Shown here: positions 4,553 to 5,186 of the stretch, piece after piece
How the letters are laid out: each line of letters starts with the position of its first letter
Position numbering within the stretch: the stretch's first letter is position 1
NCBI GenBank assembly: GCA_034437215.1
Contig: DAOTVC010000137.1
Location: forward strand, 1-5,186
DNA from: DAOTVC01 sp034437215
Lineage (GTDB): Bacteria > Chloroflexota > Anaerolineae > B4-G1 > SLSP01
Direction: 5' to 3'
DNA: 5,186 bases
Notes under the pieces: generated by a model
Told to the model about the DNA's origin: nothing
What the model saw: the letters and a program-made list of their open reading frames with translations, nothing else
Databases searched by the model: none
Position numbers and translations under genes: made by a program

Positions 4553-5186
4553 ATGAGAGACATCCTTTCGCGGGCTCTTCTATCGCTGGCGCTGCTCGTC
4601 GTGACCGGCGGGCTACTTCCCACGTCAATCGCTGCGGGCGCCGGAGGTCGCAAGGCCTACCTCGCCCCCGCCGTCACGACCTTCGAGGCGGGCAAGGAGC
4701 CCACGCTGGAGATTCACGTCGCCACCGGCGGCGACGACGATAGCGGTGACGGGAGCCTCGGTGCCCCCTACCGCACCATCGACCGGGCGGTGGAGGAGGC
4801 GGTCCCCGGCGCCGCCGTCCGCATCCACGCGGGGACCTACGCCGAGGTGGTCTACGTCGACGGCCTGGCGGGCACCGCAGAGGCCCCCATCTGGATCGGA
4901 GGCGCCCCCGGTGAGGCCCGGCCCATCATCGAGGGGGGAGGCGAGGGGATGCACATCTCCCGCGTCCGCTATCTCATCGTCCACGACCTGGAGGTGCGCC
5001 AGACGGAGCACAACGGGATCAACTGCGACGACGGCGGGGAGTACGTCGACCCCGAGGCCACGCGCCACGTGATCTTTCGGGACCTCTATATCCACGACGT
5101 CGGCGGGACGGGCAACCAGGACTGCCTCAAGCTCTCCGGTGTCGACGACTACTACGTGCTGGAGAGTGAGTTCGCCCGCTGCGGCG
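4553..5186 (+). CDS. Secreted right-handed parallel beta-helix protein (partial, C-terminus beyond the right edge)
   Basis: The 211 visible residues start with a Sec-type signal peptide: basic residues Arg2 and Arg7, a hydrophobic core at about 8-22, and a likely cleavage near SIAA (25-28). After a linker comes a DUF1565-like beginning of a beta-helix: HVATGGDDDSGDGSLGAPYR at 55-74, then TIDRAVEEAVPGAAVRIHAG (75-94) and TYAEVVYV. Rungs with regular hydrophobic spacing follow (YLIVHDLEVRQTEHNGI at 140-156; HVIFRDLYIHDV at 172-183; DCLKLSGVDDYYVLESEFA at 190-208). This fold is shared by extracellular polysaccharide lyases, glycoside hydrolases and surface adhesins; the visible part does not identify a catalytic site, so the substrate is unknown. 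It is probably exported to the cell surface or medium. The start is ATG at 4553, with AAGGAGG at 4538-4544 eight bases upstream. It is very GC-rich, like the dehalogenase. Confidence 0.85.
   Translation, partial: MRDILSRALLSLALLVVTGGLLPTSIAAGAGGRKAYLAPAVTTFEAGKEPTLEIHVATGGDDDSGDGSLGAPYRTIDRAVEEAVPGAAVRIHAGTYAEVVYVDGLAGTAEAPIWIGGAPGEARPIIEGGGEGMHISRVRYLIVHDLEVRQTEHNGINCDDGGEYVDPEATRHVIFRDLYIHDVGGTGNQDCLKLSGVDDYYVLESEFARCG

Noticed and set aside
4625..5095. Minus-strand frame of 156 codons at the right end
   Set aside because: Antisense to the beta-helix gene, which has a signal peptide, ribosome-binding site and family features.

Overview
The window is about 5.2 kb of bacterial DNA and looks like a genome or metagenome fragment with genes cut at both ends. 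Gene content gives the best hint of origin: a membrane-anchored reductive-dehalogenase-like protein, a DUF433/DUF5615 toxin-antitoxin pair, a SWIM zinc-finger protein and a secreted beta-helix protein. This mix would fit a Chloroflexota-type organism, for example Anaerolineae or a relative, but no marker gene is present and the assignment is inference. The GC level is uneven: the left and right edge genes are very GC-rich, the SWIM gene is intermediate, and the toxin-antitoxin pair is clearly AT-richer.

Layout. (1) 1-1114, minus strand, open at the left edge: the first 371 residues of a reductive dehalogenase (RdhA) superfamily protein with three N-terminal membrane helices instead of a Tat signal. 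(2) 1115-1562: a gap of roughly 450 bases with the rdhA leader, small inverted repeats and a possible scrap of a group II intron-type reverse transcriptase, but no convincing intact gene. (3) 1563-2190, minus strand: a compact operon with a consensus -10 box, a DUF433 antitoxin and a DUF5615 PIN-like toxin. (4) 2217-2509: a second, broken copy of the first ~100 bp of the rdhA gene, and a short sequence resembling a widespread interspersed repeat. (5) 2510-4246, minus strand: a SWIM zinc-finger protein with a long helical C-terminal region. (6) 4247-4552: a divergent regulatory region with two dyads and an extended -10 promoter. (7) 4553 to the right edge, plus strand: an exported right-handed beta-helix protein, incomplete.

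How the parts relate. Only the toxin and antitoxin form an obvious functional unit. The rdhA copy at 2256-2355 has the same orientation as the intact gene, so the toxin-antitoxin pair and the debris around 1120-1560 lie between two related rdhA 5' ends. This suggests a former pair of rdhA paralogs, one of which was almost wholly lost and replaced by foreign, AT-richer DNA. The SWIM gene and beta-helix gene are divergently transcribed and share an upstream region, but nothing else links their functions. I found no tRNA, rRNA, CRISPR array or complete insertion sequence.
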